A stretch of DNA of 64,000 bases. Origin: Nocardioides terrigena. Its GTDB lineage: Bacteria > Actinomycetota > Actinomycetes > Propionibacteriales > Nocardioidaceae. This document shows positions 1 to 10,448 of the stretch, one piece after another. Every line of letters begins with the position of its first letter. Positions within the stretch are counted from its first letter, which is position 1. Below the pieces are notes generated by a model, which saw only the letters and a list, made by a program, of their open reading frames with translations, had not been told where the DNA came from and did not search any database. The stretch lies in the NCBI RefSeq assembly GCF_003047265.1, contig NZ_PZYY01000002.1, positions 434,001-498,000 on the forward strand. Direction: 5' to 3'. Position numbers and translations under genes: made by a program.

Positions 1-1836
1 GCCGAGGCCGTGCTGGTGGAGGAAGGCCAGCCACCAGAATCCCTCCAGCTGGTAGGGCCGGAGCGTGGTGGTGAGACCGACGGGGTCGGGCTGGGGGATC
101 TCCGTGAGGTCGCGGAGCGCGACCGCCCGGTCGGCCCACGTCGCGGCCTGCGCGTCGACGACGCCCAGCTCGGTGAGCTCGGCCCACACGCTGAGGTCGG
201 TCGTGCCGACGCTGACCCGGGTGTCGTCACCCTCGCGCAGCTGGGCGGCTGCCGCGACGACCTCGTGCAACCGGGCGAACTCCGGCCGGTCGAGGGCGAC
301 GTACAGCCCGCTGGGCAGGACGAGGAACTCGTCGCCGCGGGTCACCGCCGCGAGCACGTCGGGCAGCGGGACCTGCTCACCGTCGACGCTCACCTGCACC
401 TCGAGGTCGAGCCAGTCCGTGTGGTCGGGCTGCCGCTCGGCCAGGGTGAACGCGATCTCCGGGGCGCTCGCCGACTCCCGGAAGTCGGGGGCCTCGACCT
501 CCGTCACCGTGACATCGGGCAGCGTGGCGAGGTGGGGGAGGTCGTGGAGGGCCAGGGACAGCGCGTCGCCGCCCGAGGCCGAGGTGAGGCCCACCAGGTG
601 GTCGGCGACCGTGGCCAGGACGGCGCGCTCCGCCGCCGGGTCGCGCACCCCGCCCAGGGACTCGGGGGACGACGCGTCGCACCGCGCGTCGCCGTAGGCC
701 CACTGCCAGGCCAGGGCGGCGTGCGTCGAGGAGCGCCACGTGACGGTGACGTGCAGGTGGGGGCGCGGTGGTGCGGGCACCTCCAGCGACCCGTCCGAGG
801 ACGCGACCTCGACGTGCCGCGTCAGGGGCGCCAGCGCCTCGAGGAAGGTGTCGTGGTCGTCGGGGTCGACCACGAGCGGCGGGCCCACCAGCAGCTCGGC
901 CAGGGCATCGGACAGCGGCTCGGCCAGGTCGGCGAGGAGGAGGTCGTCACCCTCGACCAGCACCAGCGAGGTGACCGGCCGCCCGACCGGGGTGACGAGG
1001 TCCCCGCGCCAGCGGCGGTCGTCGACCTCGGCGAGCACCGTGAGCTCCGTGGAGGCGCCCCGGCGGACGAGGTCGGCCGCCACCCGCGCCGGTCGCGAGC
1101 TCAGGGAGAGCGAGCCGACGCCGGCGCCGGGCACCAGGGTGACGCCGGCGGCCACGGCAGCGCGCAACGCTGGCACCAGGCGGTCGCCGTAGTCGTCGAG
1201 CAGGGGCGCCGAGCCCGACACGAGGTAGGAGTGCATGCTGACCAGCCCTCGCTGCAGCACCTGCAGGGCCTCGACCTGCGCCGGCACGTAGCGGTCCGAG
1301 GCGGTGGGTCCGGAGAGGTCCGGCCAGTCGGCCCCGCTGCGTGCCCAGCCCTGGCGTGCGCCCGGTCGCACGGGACGCAGGGTGAAGTCGCCGGGAGTGC
1401 CCCGCGACCAGCGGGAGGTGGGCCGCCGGGAGATCTCCAGTCCCAGGGACGTCCCCGCCATCGTCGACCTCGCGCGCCGGTCGAGCTCGCTGCTCAGCCG
1501 GGCCAGCCGCTGCTGCCACAGCGGCTGCGACGGCACGGGAGGGGCGCCGCGCAGGCGCAGGGCGACGGCCGCGCCGTGCTTGCACATCCGCGCGACCGGG
1601 CACGAGCAGGCGCTGAAGACCCAGTCGGACGTCTCGTTGACCTCGGCGTGGAACTGCACGGCGTACGGCGTCGGGGCGGTGCCCCAGACGTCGGCGGTGA
1701 CGGTCAGGCTGCTGGAGGTCTCGTGCACGGCCTCCAGTCCCACGACCCCGTCGAGGCAGGCACGGGCACGGACCAGCGTGCCCGGGTCGTAGAACCGGGC
1801 CAGGTAGTCGTCGGTCAGCGCGTCGCGGATCCCCAT
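1..1836 (-). CDS. SWIM zinc-finger SNF2-family helicase, C-terminal part outside window
   Basis: The frame reads from an ATG at 1836 to base 1 without a stop, giving 612 residues of a longer protein. Residues 77-87 form a SWIM zinc finger, CxC-x5-CxH (C77, C79, C85, H87). After a long divergent middle region, the last visible residues (LRPYQLEGFWWLAFLHQHG) are the sequence that opens the SNF2 ATPase core in bacterial SWIM helicases of roughly 1000 residues. The Walker A and DEAH motifs should follow outside the window. The family is thought to remodel or translocate on nucleic acid; its cellular role is not settled. It lies 56 nt downstream of the adenosyltransferase gene on the same strand. 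The call rests on the SWIM finger and the RPYQ-type entry motif together. Confidence 0.85.
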   Translation of the reverse strand, partial: MGIRDALTDDYLARFYDPGTLVRARACLDGVVGLEAVHETSSSLTVTADVWGTAPTPYAVQFHAEVNETSDWVFSACSCPVARMCKHGAAVALRLRGAPPVPSQPLWQQRLARLSSELDRRARSTMAGTSLGLEISRRPTSRWSRGTPGDFTLRPVRPGARQGWARSGADWPDLSGPTASDRYVPAQVEALQVLQRGLVSMHSYLVSGSAPLLDDYGDRLVPALRAAVAAGVTLVPGAGVGSLSLSSRPARVAADLVRRGASTELTVLAEVDDRRWRGDLVTPVGRPVTSLVLVEGDDLLLADLAEPLSDALAELLVGPPLVVDPDDHDTFLEALAPLTRHVEVASSDGSLEVPAPPRPHLHVTVTWRSSTHAALAWQWAYGDARCDASSPESLGGVRDPAAERAVLATVADHLVGLTSASGGDALSLALHDLPHLATLPDVTVTEVEAPDFRESASAPEIAFTLAERQPDHTDWLDLEVQVSVDGEQVPLPDVLAAVTRGDEFLVLPSGLYVALDRPEFARLHEVVAAAAQLREGDDTRVSVGTTDLSVWAELTELGVVDAQAATWADRAVALRDLTEIPQPDPVGLTTTLRPYQLEGFWWLAFLHQHGLG

Positions 1837-1892
1837 GGCCCGGTCATCGTGGCACCGACCGCGGACATCCCGCAGGGCTCGTCCACAGGGGC

Positions 1893-2471
1893 CTACTCGC
1901 CCCGCTCACCGCCGGGCACCCACAGCACGTCGCCCTGCGCCCGGTTGGCGTGCCGGGCGAGGATGAAGAGCAGGTCCGAGAGCCGGTTGAGGTAGGTGAT
2001 CGAGAGCTTGTTCATCGACGCCTCGTGCTCGGACCAGGCCGCCCACGCGGACCGCTCGGCACGGCGTACGACGGTGCGCGCGACGTGGAGGTGTGCCGCG
2101 CCCGGCGTGCCGCCGTTGAGGATGAAGGACCGCAGGTTGGGCAGCTGCTCGTTGTAGTGGTCGCACCAGCCCTCGAGGCGGTCGACGTAGTCCTGCTCGA
2201 TGCGCAGCGGCGGGTACTCCGGGTCGGGGACCACGGGCGTGCACAGGTCGGCACCCACGTCGAAGAGGTCGTTCTGCACGTGGGTGAGGACAGCGACCAC
2301 GTCGTCGTCCAGGTCGCCGAGGGCGAGCGCCAGCCCGAGGTGCGCGCCGGCCTCGTCCACGTCGGCGTACGCGTGCAGCCGGGAGTCGTTCTTGGAGGTC
2401 TCGCTCATGTCGCCGAGGCGGGTGGTGCCGGCGTCGCCGGTGCGGGTGTAGATGCGGGTGAGGTTGACCAT
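1893..2471 (-). CDS. pduO: PduO-type cob(I)alamin adenosyltransferase
   Basis: The 192-residue protein should adenosylate cob(I)alamin with ATP to make adenosylcobalamin, the cofactor of the mutase encoded 0.5 kb away. The N-terminal TRTGDAGTTRLGD is the family ATP-binding loop. The C-terminal helix RTVVRRAERSAW and NRLSDLLFILAR are also typical, and the length is the usual one for the trimeric PduO/MMAB family. The ATG at 2471 directly precedes VNLTRIYTRTGD, so the start is secure. The gene is divergent from the STAS and mutase genes, which fits a B12-dependent metabolism role. The product is cytoplasmic. Confidence 0.93.
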   Translation of the reverse strand: MVNLTRIYTRTGDAGTTRLGDMSETSKNDSRLHAYADVDEAGAHLGLALALGDLDDDVVAVLTHVQNDLFDVGADLCTPVVPDPEYPPLRIEQDYVDRLEGWCDHYNEQLPNLRSFILNGGTPGAAHLHVARTVVRRAERSAWAAWSEHEASMNKLSITYLNRLSDLLFILARHANRAQGDVLWVPGGERGE

Positions 2472-2619
2472 GCTCCGACCCTATCGATGACCGCGTCCGC
2501 AGTCCGACCCGGCAAAAAGGTGAGGCGGCGGTGCAACCAAGTCGGGTAGAACTGCGTCATAGTGAGTGCCACGTCACAGTCTGGGAGTGCCGGGGGGTGC
2601 CGACAGAGGGGGAGACACG

Positions 2620-2931
2620 ATGGACATCACGACGAACGGGCCGGTCCTGTCGTTGCACGGTGACTTCGACGTGCGCAGCACGTGGGAGGTCCGCGCCGCC
2701 ATCTACGACCACCTCGAGGGCTGCCTCGACGAGGACGTCGTCATCGACATGGCCCACGTGGACAACATCGACGTCACCGCACTGCGCGTGCTGGCCGTGG
2801 CCACCCGCCAGGCCTGGCTCGACGGGCACCACCTCACCGTCCGCAACTGCGGGCCCGCGGTCCGGCGGATGATGCACCTGACCCGCCTGGCGCGGGCCAT
2901 CGAGGTCGAGCGGGCCGTCGCCTCCGCCTGA
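2620..2931 (+). CDS. STAS-domain protein (anti-anti-sigma factor-like)
   Basis: This 103-residue single-domain STAS protein has a core beta strand and loop, VVIDMAHVDNIDVTALRVL. The serine or threonine that anti-sigma kinases phosphorylate in this loop is not clear: the usual D-S-[ST]-G is replaced by NIDVTALR, where T is the only candidate. I chose the ATG at 2620 because a GAGGGGGAG ribosome-binding site lies just upstream; an earlier frame-compatible start would place that site inside the coding region. No kinase or sigma-factor gene sits next to it, so its partner is unknown. It may regulate a stress sigma factor or bind a small ligand. Confidence 0.8.
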   Translation: MDITTNGPVLSLHGDFDVRSTWEVRAAIYDHLEGCLDEDVVIDMAHVDNIDVTALRVLAVATRQAWLDGHHLTVRNCGPAVRRMMHLTRLARAIEVERAVASA

Positions 2932-2962
2932 TCCGGGTGGGGTTGCTCACATTTCCAACCGG

Positions 2963-2991
2963 TGACTCACCGGTAACCACGGGCCTACATT
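2963..2991 (+). promoter_or_regulatory. Leaderless promoter of ecm
   Basis: A -35-like TGACTC (2963-2968) is followed after 17 nt by the -10 hexamer TACATT (2986-2991). Six nucleotides later comes the ATG at 2998, so the transcript would begin at or beside the start codon. No ribosome-binding site is visible, consistent with a leaderless mRNA. A 15-bp palindrome CCGGTGACTCACCGG (2959-2973) covers the -35 region. Confidence 0.6.
2965..2980 (-). promoter_or_regulatory. Candidate ethylmalonyl-CoA regulon operator, ecm copy
   Basis: On the minus strand this reads GTGGTTACCGGTGAGT. It matches 10399-10414 (upstream of the hydroxyacyl-CoA dehydrogenase gene) and 24938-24953 (upstream of ccr) over the first ten bases exactly, then as RYSRGT. 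It lies in the -35/-10 spacer of the inferred ecm promoter, a position typical of repression. The regulator is unknown. Confidence 0.5.
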
Positions 2992-2997
2992 GACCCC

Positions 2998-5061
<2,064 letters not shown>

Positions 5062-5079
5062 GGCCCGCGACCCGGGCGG

Positions 5080-5577
5080 TCACCAGCCGTGGCTGCCCGG
5101 CACGCCCTTGAACGGGCCGACCACCCGGTCGGTGACCCAGCCGCCGTAGAAGCCGCCCTCCTGGGCCCGCACGACCTCGTCGTCGACCAGGCAGGCGTCG
5201 ACCTGGCCGGGCATCACCGACAGGTGGTCGCGGATCGCCTCGAAGCCGCGTGTCGGGTCGGCGTACGTCCAGGCGGCCCGCCGGGCGGTGGCGGTCGGGG
5301 TGACGAGGTCGAAGTACGTCGCCATCCCCTTCCACTCGCAGAAGGTCGTCCCCTCGACGGGTCGGAGCACGCCGGGCGCGAAGGAGTCGCGCGGCAGGTA
5401 GTAGGTCGGGGGGTGGCTGGTCTCGAGCACCCGCAGCGACGCCGTGGTGCGGGCGACGACCTCGCCGCCGAGCCGGACCTCGATGGTCTCGGTGCTGGGC
5501 TCGACCCGCGGTGGCCGCGGGTAGTCCCACACGGACTCCTGGCCGGGACCGGGGACCTCGGGCGTCACTCTGCGCAT
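5080..5577 (-). CDS. DUF427 domain protein
   Basis: The 165-residue protein has the DUF427 fold core (FCEWKGMATYFDL; AAWTYADPTRGFEAIRDHL). The family is widespread in actinobacteria and its biochemical role is undefined. The ATG at 5577 is preferred over a TTG further upstream because TACGTT lies 7 nt before it, matching the leaderless pattern. It converges with ecm, with 18 nt between the stops, and diverges from the phosphatase gene. Confidence 0.82.
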   Translation of the reverse strand: MRRVTPEVPGPGQESVWDYPRPPRVEPSTETIEVRLGGEVVARTTASLRVLETSHPPTYYLPRDSFAPGVLRPVEGTTFCEWKGMATYFDLVTPTATARRAAWTYADPTRGFEAIRDHLSVMPGQVDACLVDDEVVRAQEGGFYGGWVTDRVVGPFKGVPGSHGW

Positions 5578-5584
5578 GCCTGCC

Positions 5585-5615
5585 AACGTACGCCGCGCCC
5601 GGTCGCGGCTAGCGT
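5585..5615. promoter_or_regulatory. Divergent leaderless -10 elements
   Basis: On the minus strand TACGTT (5590-5585) sits 7 nt before the ATG at 5577. On the plus strand TAGCGT (5610-5615) sits 6 nt before the ATG at 5622. Both genes therefore appear to be leaderless, with back-to-back promoters in 44 nt. Confidence 0.55.
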
Positions 5616-5621
5616 GGCGCC

Positions 5622-6209
5622 ATGAGCGACCTGCAGTGCCCGACGCGTGTCTTCCTGGCCCGCCACGGCGAGGCCGACTACGAGACCGACCTGGTCACCG
5701 ACGACGGCGGATCGCTGAGTCCCGCGGGCCGCCGGCAGGCGCACGAGCTGGGGGAGCGGCTGCGCGGCGAGCGCATCGCCCGGGTCTGGTGCAGCCCGCT
5801 GTCGCGGGCCGTGCAGACCGCCGAGATCGCCGCGGCGGTGCTCGGCGTCGACGTCGTGGTGCGCGAGGGCCTGCGGGAGTACGGCGTCGGGTCGCTCGCC
5901 GGCACCGCGGCGGACGAGGGCGCGGAGCTCGGCCCCGTCTTCGGGGCCTGGGTCGCGGGGGACGACGCGGCGAGGATCCCGGGCGGCGAGGACGTCGCCG
6001 CGATCGCGGCACGGGTGGCCGCTGTGCTGGACGAGGTCCGCGACGCGCATCGCGGCGAGGGCGTCCTGGTCGTCAGCCACGGCGGCGCGATCATGACGAC
6101 GGTGCCGGTGCTGCTCGCGGCGCCGCGGGCGACGGCGTACGACCTGGTCCTCCCGGGCGGTGGGCACGTCGCGCTCGAGGCGGACGGCTCCGGCTGGCGC
6201 GCGGTCTGA
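5622..6209 (+). CDS. Histidine phosphatase family protein
   Basis: The 195-residue phosphoglycerate-mutase-like phosphatase has the N-terminal RHG catalytic motif (FLARHGEADY). WCSPLSRAVQTAEIAA supplies the second phosphate-binding arginine, and VVSHGGAIMTT carries the second catalytic histidine. All catalytic elements are present. The length suits a small-molecule phosphatase rather than glycolytic mutase, and the substrate cannot be read from sequence. It appears to be transcribed as a leaderless mRNA. Confidence 0.88.
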   Translation: MSDLQCPTRVFLARHGEADYETDLVTDDGGSLSPAGRRQAHELGERLRGERIARVWCSPLSRAVQTAEIAAAVLGVDVVVREGLREYGVGSLAGTAADEGAELGPVFGAWVAGDDAARIPGGEDVAAIAARVAAVLDEVRDAHRGEGVLVVSHGGAIMTTVPVLLAAPRATAYDLVLPGGGHVALEADGSGWRAV

Positions 6210-6234
6210 CCGTCCGGTGAGACGTGGGCAACAT

Positions 6235-6253
6235 GCAGGTAAGCCTTGCCTAA
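6235..6253 (+). promoter_or_regulatory. IdeR/DtxR-type iron box
   Basis: GCAGGTAAGCCTTGCCTAA agrees with the IdeR/DtxR consensus TWAGGTWAGSCTWACCTWA at 16 of 19 positions and keeps its dyad symmetry. It ends 8 nt before the -10 hexamer of the downstream small gene and covers its -35 region, so iron-loaded IdeR would be expected to repress that gene. Confidence 0.75.
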
Positions 6254-6261
6254 CGAGCAGG

Positions 6262-6267
6262 TAGGGT
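6262..6267 (+). promoter_or_regulatory. -10 hexamer of the iron-box gene
   Basis: TAGGGT lies 7 nt upstream of the ATG at 6275, the spacing expected when transcription starts on the start codon. Confidence 0.6.
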
Positions 6268-6274
6268 GCTCCGC

Positions 6275-6475
6275 ATGGGCAAGGTGAAGGGCAAGAAGGC
6301 AGGCAAGGGCAAGGTCGCCAGGCTGCCCAAGAAGGAGTGCTGCGTCTCCCGGACGAAGTGCGGCCGCTGCCCCCTGCGGATGCTCAAGGAGGGCACGCTG
6401 CCCGACGGCTACACCGTCAAGAAGCGCAAGCTGGTGAAGGTCAAGAAGAAGGTCGGCAAGAAGATCGCCGCCTGA
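6275..6475 (+). CDS. Small Lys-rich four-cysteine protein under an iron box
   Basis: This 66-residue, very basic protein has Lys-rich ends and a cysteine cluster, ECCVSRTKCGRCP (CC-x5-C-x2-C), which could bind iron, zinc or an Fe-S cluster. I do not recognise a characterised family. The IdeR-like box, the leaderless promoter and the codon-consistent frame support a real gene. I infer expression during iron starvation. Its 3' end overlaps the convergent DUF952 gene by 35 nt. A longer reading from 6266 would add only MLR and is unlikely given the promoter position. Confidence 0.75.
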   Translation: MGKVKGKKAGKGKVARLPKKECCVSRTKCGRCPLRMLKEGTLPDGYTVKKRKLVKVKKKVGKKIAA

Positions 6476-6791
6476 CCAGGTCGAGCGGACGCACCTCGAC
6501 CACCGCCGCCGGCTCGATCGGGCCGTAGACGTGCGGGTAGGTGTCGTCGCCGACCGGCTCGACTCGGACCTCGGCGCCCAGGCGGTCCGGGTCGATGACG
6601 AGCAGGACCAGCGGCTCGCCCGCGTCGGCGTAGTAGCGGTCGAACACGGGCTGCACCTGCTCGGTGCGCGCGGCGTGGATGAAGCCCTCCGCCGCCAGCG
6701 TCCGTCCCCGGGTGGAGGTCGTGTAGGCGCCGTCGCGCTGCGCGGCCTCCCAGTCGGCGCGGGTGGCGATGTGGAAGATCGGCTGCGTCAT
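6441..6791 (-). CDS. DUF952 family protein
   Basis: The 116-residue DUF952 protein opens IFHIATRADWEAA and contains EGFIHAARTEQV and HVYGPI, the family hallmarks (an ADP-ribosyltransferase-like fold has been proposed for the family; activity unknown). It lies 10 nt downstream of nucS on the same strand, so the two are probably cotranscribed. Confidence 0.85.
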   Translation of the reverse strand: MTQPIFHIATRADWEAAQRDGAYTTSTRGRTLAAEGFIHAARTEQVQPVFDRYYADAGEPLVLLVIDPDRLGAEVRVEPVGDDTYPHVYGPIEPAAVVEVRPLDLVRRRSSCRPSS

Positions 6792-6801
6792 GACGGGGCC
6801 G

Positions 6802-7488
6802 TCAGAAGAGCCGGTGCTCGGAGTCGTCCATGCCCCGCAGCGCGTCGTAGTCCACGAGCGCGCAGGAGATGCCGCGGTCGGTGGCGAGCACGCGCGCCTG
6901 GGGCTTGATCTCCTGGGCCGCGAAGATGCCCCGGACCGCGCCCTTGCGGGTCAGGGCGGGGTCGCGGTTGAGCAGGTCGAGGTAGCGGGTGAGCTGCTCG
7001 ACACCGTCGATGTCGCCGCGACGCTTGATCTCGACCGCCACGCTCAGGCCGTCGGCGTCGCGGCACATCAGGTCGACCGGGCCGATCGCGGTCATGAACT
7101 CGCGGCGGACGAGCGAGAGGCCCTCGGCGAGCGAGGCGGGGTGCTCGGCGAGCAGCTCCTGGAGGTGCTTCTCGACGCCGTCCTTCTGCAGCCCGGGATC
7201 GACGCCGAGGTCGTGGCTGGAGTCGGAGTGCACCTCCTCGATGAGGATGCGGAGGGTGTCGTCGGTCTTGGCCGCGGTCACCGTCCACTCGGGCTGGCCG
7301 TCCTCGGTGCTGCCCTCGCGGAAGGTGCACGGCGGCGACATCCAGTTGAGGGGCTTGTAGGACCCGCCGTCGGAGTGCACCAGGACCGACCCGTCGGCCT
7401 TGATCATCAGCACCCGGGTGGCCATCGGCAGGTGGGCGGTCAGCCGCCCGGCGTAGTCGACCTGGCAGCGCGCAACGACGATCCTCAC
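6802..7488 (-). CDS. nucS: Mismatch-specific endonuclease NucS (EndoMS)
   Basis: The 228-residue protein provides the non-canonical mismatch repair used by actinobacteria that lack MutS/MutL. It should cut both strands at mismatched bases. The N-terminal DNA-binding part starts [22 protein letters not shown], and the C-terminal RecB-like nuclease core contains [21 protein letters not shown] with the catalytic E-x-K. I chose the GTG at 7488 because the family begins MRLVIARC at this point; a longer frame upstream is non-homologous. NucS interacts with the beta clamp in studied species. Confidence 0.93.
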   Translation of the reverse strand: MRIVVARCQVDYAGRLTAHLPMATRVLMIKADGSVLVHSDGGSYKPLNWMSPPCTFREGSTEDGQPEWTVTAAKTDDTLRILIEEVHSDSSHDLGVDPGLQKDGVEKHLQELLAEHPASLAEGLSLVRREFMTAIGPVDLMCRDADGLSVAVEIKRRGDIDGVEQLTRYLDLLNRDPALTRKGAVRGIFAAQEIKPQARVLATDRGISCALVDYDALRGMDDSEHRLF

Positions 7489-7578
7489 GGCGTGGAACCT
7501 ACCTCCAGGTCCGCCGGCACTCCACGTCAGCCGTTGCGAAGCCGTTGTGAACTCGTCACCCCAGAGGGTGGACATCTG

Positions 7579-7592
7579 CTGGACTAGTCCAG
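7579..7592. promoter_or_regulatory. Perfect 14-bp palindrome before the alanine symporter
   Basis: CTGGACTAGTCCAG is a perfect palindrome ending 12 nt before the symporter ATG at 7605. Its position in the nucS/symporter spacer suits an operator. No regulator gene is adjacent. Confidence 0.4.
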
Positions 7593-7604
7593 TTGGGTGG
7601 ACCG

Positions 7605-9161
7605 ATGGATTCCCACCCCGCCGTCGTAGCCGCGGAGCAAGCCGAGTCCTGGGGGTGGTTGTCCGCCGTCGAGGACGCCATCAACAGTGCCTTCGAGCCG
7701 ATCTCCACCGCCGTCCAGAACGTGATCTTCTACGCGCCGAACATCGCGGGCCTCGAGGTCCCGCTCATCGTCTTCTGGCTCGTGCTGGCCGCGGCGGTCT
7801 TCACCGTCTACTTCCGCGGCATCCAGTTCACCGGGTTCCGGACGTCGCTGGACCTGGTGCGGGGCAAGTACTCCCGGGCCAGCGACCCGGGGGAGGTCAC
7901 GCACTTCCAGGCGCTGTCGTCGGCCGTGTCCGGCACCGTGGGCCTGGGCAACATCGCGGGCGTCGGCGTCGCGGTCACCATCGGCGGCGCGGGCGCGACG
8001 TTCTGGATGATCGTGGCCGGCCTGCTCGGCATGTGCACCAAGTTCGTCGAGTGCACGCTGGGCGTGAAGTACCGCGAGGTCCACGAGGACGGCTCCGTCA
8101 CCGGAGGTGCCTTCCGCTACCTGCCGATCGCCTTCGAGCGATTCGGGTCGGCGGTGTCGAAGGGTCTCACCCTGGTCTTCGCGGCGGCGCTCTTCCTCTT
8201 CGGTGCGGTCGGCGGCAACATGTTCCAGGCCAACCAGACCTTCGCCCAGGCGCGCGAGGTCACCGGCGGTGACGACGGCTACCTCGGGTCGTCGGGGTCG
8301 GCCCTGGTCTTCGGCGTCATCCTCGCCATCGGCGTCGGCCTCGTGATCCTCGGCGGCATCACGTCGATCGCCAAGGTCACCTCCCGCCTGGTGCCCGCGA
8401 TGGCACTGCTCTACCTCGGTGCCTGCTTCCTCGTCATCGCCGGCAACATCGCCAACGTGCCGGAGGCCATCGGCGCGATCATCCAGGGCGCCTTCAACCC
8501 CGAGGGGATCGCGGGTGGCGCGATCGGCGTGCTGATCATCGGCTTCCAGCGTGCCGCGTTCTCCAACGAGGCCGGTGTGGGTTCGGCCCCCACCGCCCAT
8601 GCGGCGGTCAAGACCAAGCACCCCGTCAGCGAGGGCTTCGTCGCCCTCCTGGAGCCCTTCATCGACACCGTCATCGTGTGCACGGCCACGGCCCTGACGA
8701 TCGTCATCGCCGACACCGCCTACTGGAACGACGCGCAGGCGACGGTGCAGGAGGGCGGGGCCGCTCCGGACGGGGTCGTCGTCACCTCCCGGGCGTTCGA
8801 GACCTTCCTGCCCCAGTTCCCCGTGATCCTGGCCATCGCGGTCGCGCTCTTCGCGTTCTCCACGCTGATCACCTGGGCCTACTACTCGATGAAGGCGTGG
8901 ACCACGCTGTTCGGGCGGACGGACCGCAGCGAGCTCACGTTCAAGATCGTGTTCTGCCTGTTCACCGTCGTCGGCACCGTCCTGACCTTCGACTCCGTGC
9001 TGGGCTTCGCCGACGCGATGCTCTTCGTCTGCGCCATCGTCAACCTCCTGGCCTGCTACCTGCTGCTTCCCAAGGTGCGCGAGGAGCTGCGCAGCTTCCG
9101 GGCCGGCGTCGCCGACGGCTCGATCGAGGAGGTGCCGGCCGACGAGCGCGCGCACAACTGA
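7605..9161 (+). CDS. Sodium:alanine symporter (AGCS family)
   Basis: The 518-residue integral membrane protein has about ten or eleven hydrophobic segments. The family signature [19 protein letters not shown] lies in the first third, and [21 protein letters not shown] is the conserved AGCS substrate/ion region. It should import alanine or glycine with Na+ or H+. The ATG at 7605 is chosen over a TTG 12 nt upstream. It is preceded by a 14-bp palindrome. The following PLP-enzyme gene starts 18 nt after its stop, so the two may be cotranscribed. Confidence 0.92.
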   Translation: MDSHPAVVAAEQAESWGWLSAVEDAINSAFEPISTAVQNVIFYAPNIAGLEVPLIVFWLVLAAAVFTVYFRGIQFTGFRTSLDLVRGKYSRASDPGEVTHFQALSSAVSGTVGLGNIAGVGVAVTIGGAGATFWMIVAGLLGMCTKFVECTLGVKYREVHEDGSVTGGAFRYLPIAFERFGSAVSKGLTLVFAAALFLFGAVGGNMFQANQTFAQAREVTGGDDGYLGSSGSALVFGVILAIGVGLVILGGITSIAKVTSRLVPAMALLYLGACFLVIAGNIANVPEAIGAIIQGAFNPEGIAGGAIGVLIIGFQRAAFSNEAGVGSAPTAHAAVKTKHPVSEGFVALLEPFIDTVIVCTATALTIVIADTAYWNDAQATVQEGGAAPDGVVVTSRAFETFLPQFPVILAIAVALFAFSTLITWAYYSMKAWTTLFGRTDRSELTFKIVFCLFTVVGTVLTFDSVLGFADAMLFVCAIVNLLACYLLLPKVREELRSFRAGVADGSIEEVPADERAHN

Positions 9162-9179
9162 CGTCGTGGCCGTGCGAGC

Positions 9180-10370
9180 ATGCGGGGCGTGACCGCGACC
9201 GACACCCCAATCTCGTACGACGTCCACGAGCTGCGCCGCGCCTTCCCCGGCGTGGACCCGGACCTGGCCCGCTTCGACGGACCGGGCGGGTCGCTCGTCC
9301 CGGAGGTGGTGGCGGACGCCGTGGCCGGCATGCTGCGCGCGGGCGTGTGCCAGCGGGGCGGACCCACCGCAGTCGGCCGGCTGGCCGACGACACCGTCCT
9401 CGCCGCACGGGCCGCCGTCGCCCGCCACGTCGGGCTGTCCGACCCCCGCGGCGTCGTGTTCGGCCGGTCGATGACGGCGGTCACCTTCGACATGGCCCGC
9501 ACGCTCTCCCGCGAGTGGGGGCCCGGTGACGAGGTGGTCGTGTCGCGCCTCGACCACGACTCCAACATCCGGCCCTGGGTCGTCGCCGCCGAGCGCGCCG
9601 GCGCCACCGTCCGGTGGCTCGGGTTCGACCCGGTCACCGCCGAGCTCGACGACGTACGCCCGCTGCTCACCGAGCGCACCCGGCTGGTCGCCGTCACCGC
9701 GGCCTCCAACCTCTTCGGCACGCGTCCGGACGTGGCGGGGATCGCGGCGGCGGCCCACGAGGTCGGCGCGCTCGTGTACGTCGACGCGGTCCACCTCGCC
9801 GCGCACGTGCCGGTCGACCTGGGCGAGCTGGGGGCAGACCTGCTGGCCTGCTCGCCGTACAAGTTCTTCGGGCCCCACCTGGGCGCCGTCGCGGCCGACC
9901 CCGCCCTCCTCGAGCGGCTGCGCCCAGACAAGCTGCTGCCCTCGAGCGACGCAGTGCCGGAACGCTTCGAGCTGGGGACGCTGCCCTACGAGCTGCTGGC
10001 CGGCGTGACGGCGGCCGTGGAGTTCGCCGAGGAGTGGGGGATGGCGGCCGTCGCGGCGCACGAGGGGGCGCTGCTGGACCGCCTGCTCGACGGTCTCGGC
10101 CGCATCGGGCGGGTCACCGTCCACGGCCGTCCCGCGCGGCGTACGCCCACCGTCCTGGTCGACGTCGACGGCCTGGAGCCGGTGGTGGTGACCGAGCGGC
10201 TGGCCGCACGGGGTGTCGCGGCCCCCGCGGGCAGCTTCTACGCCCTCGAGGCATCCCGGCACGCCGGGCTGGGTGACGCCGGGGGTGTGCGCATCGGGCT
10301 CGCGGCCTACACGACCGCCGACGAGGTGGACCGGCTGCTCGCGGCGCTGGACGGCGTCGCGGGGGAGTGA
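9180..10370 (+). CDS. Cysteine desulfurase-like class-V aminotransferase
   Basis: The 396-residue PLP enzyme is of fold type I, class V. The PLP lysine lies in DLLACSPYKFFGPHLGAV, HDSNIRPW carries the histidine stacked on PLP, and VDAVHLAAH the aspartate. It lacks the active-site loop cysteine pattern of IscS/SufS, so sulfur transfer is not assured; annotation pipelines usually name this clade cysteine desulfurase-like. A GTG at 9189 is an alternative start. The symporter upstream suggests an amino-acid substrate, but that is inference. Confidence 0.82.
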   Translation: MRGVTATDTPISYDVHELRRAFPGVDPDLARFDGPGGSLVPEVVADAVAGMLRAGVCQRGGPTAVGRLADDTVLAARAAVARHVGLSDPRGVVFGRSMTAVTFDMARTLSREWGPGDEVVVSRLDHDSNIRPWVVAAERAGATVRWLGFDPVTAELDDVRPLLTERTRLVAVTAASNLFGTRPDVAGIAAAAHEVGALVYVDAVHLAAHVPVDLGELGADLLACSPYKFFGPHLGAVAADPALLERLRPDKLLPSSDAVPERFELGTLPYELLAGVTAAVEFAEEWGMAAVAAHEGALLDRLLDGLGRIGRVTVHGRPARRTPTVLVDVDGLEPVVVTERLAARGVAAPAGSFYALEASRHAGLGDAGGVRIGLAAYTTADEVDRLLAALDGVAGE

Positions 10371-10398
10371 CGTACGTCTCAGCCCGAGTGCTGAGCAG

Positions 10399-10414
10399 GT
10401 GGTTACCGACGAGT
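10399..10414 (+). promoter_or_regulatory. Candidate ethylmalonyl-CoA regulon operator, dehydrogenase copy
   Basis: GTGGTTACCGACGAGT lies 35 nt upstream of the dehydrogenase start and just upstream of the expected -35 position (a weak -10, CATCAT, is at 10436-10441). It shares its first ten bases exactly with the copies at 2965-2980 and 24938-24953. Confidence 0.5.
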
Positions 10415-10448
10415 TCACCCGGGGCCCGCGCATGTCATCATGCGGGGC

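Noticed and set aside
10..1995. Long plus-strand open frame of 661 codons
   Set aside because: It is antisense to the SWIM helicase, whose zinc finger and RPYQ motif are clear on the minus strand; the plus frame gives only low-complexity Arg/Gly sequence.
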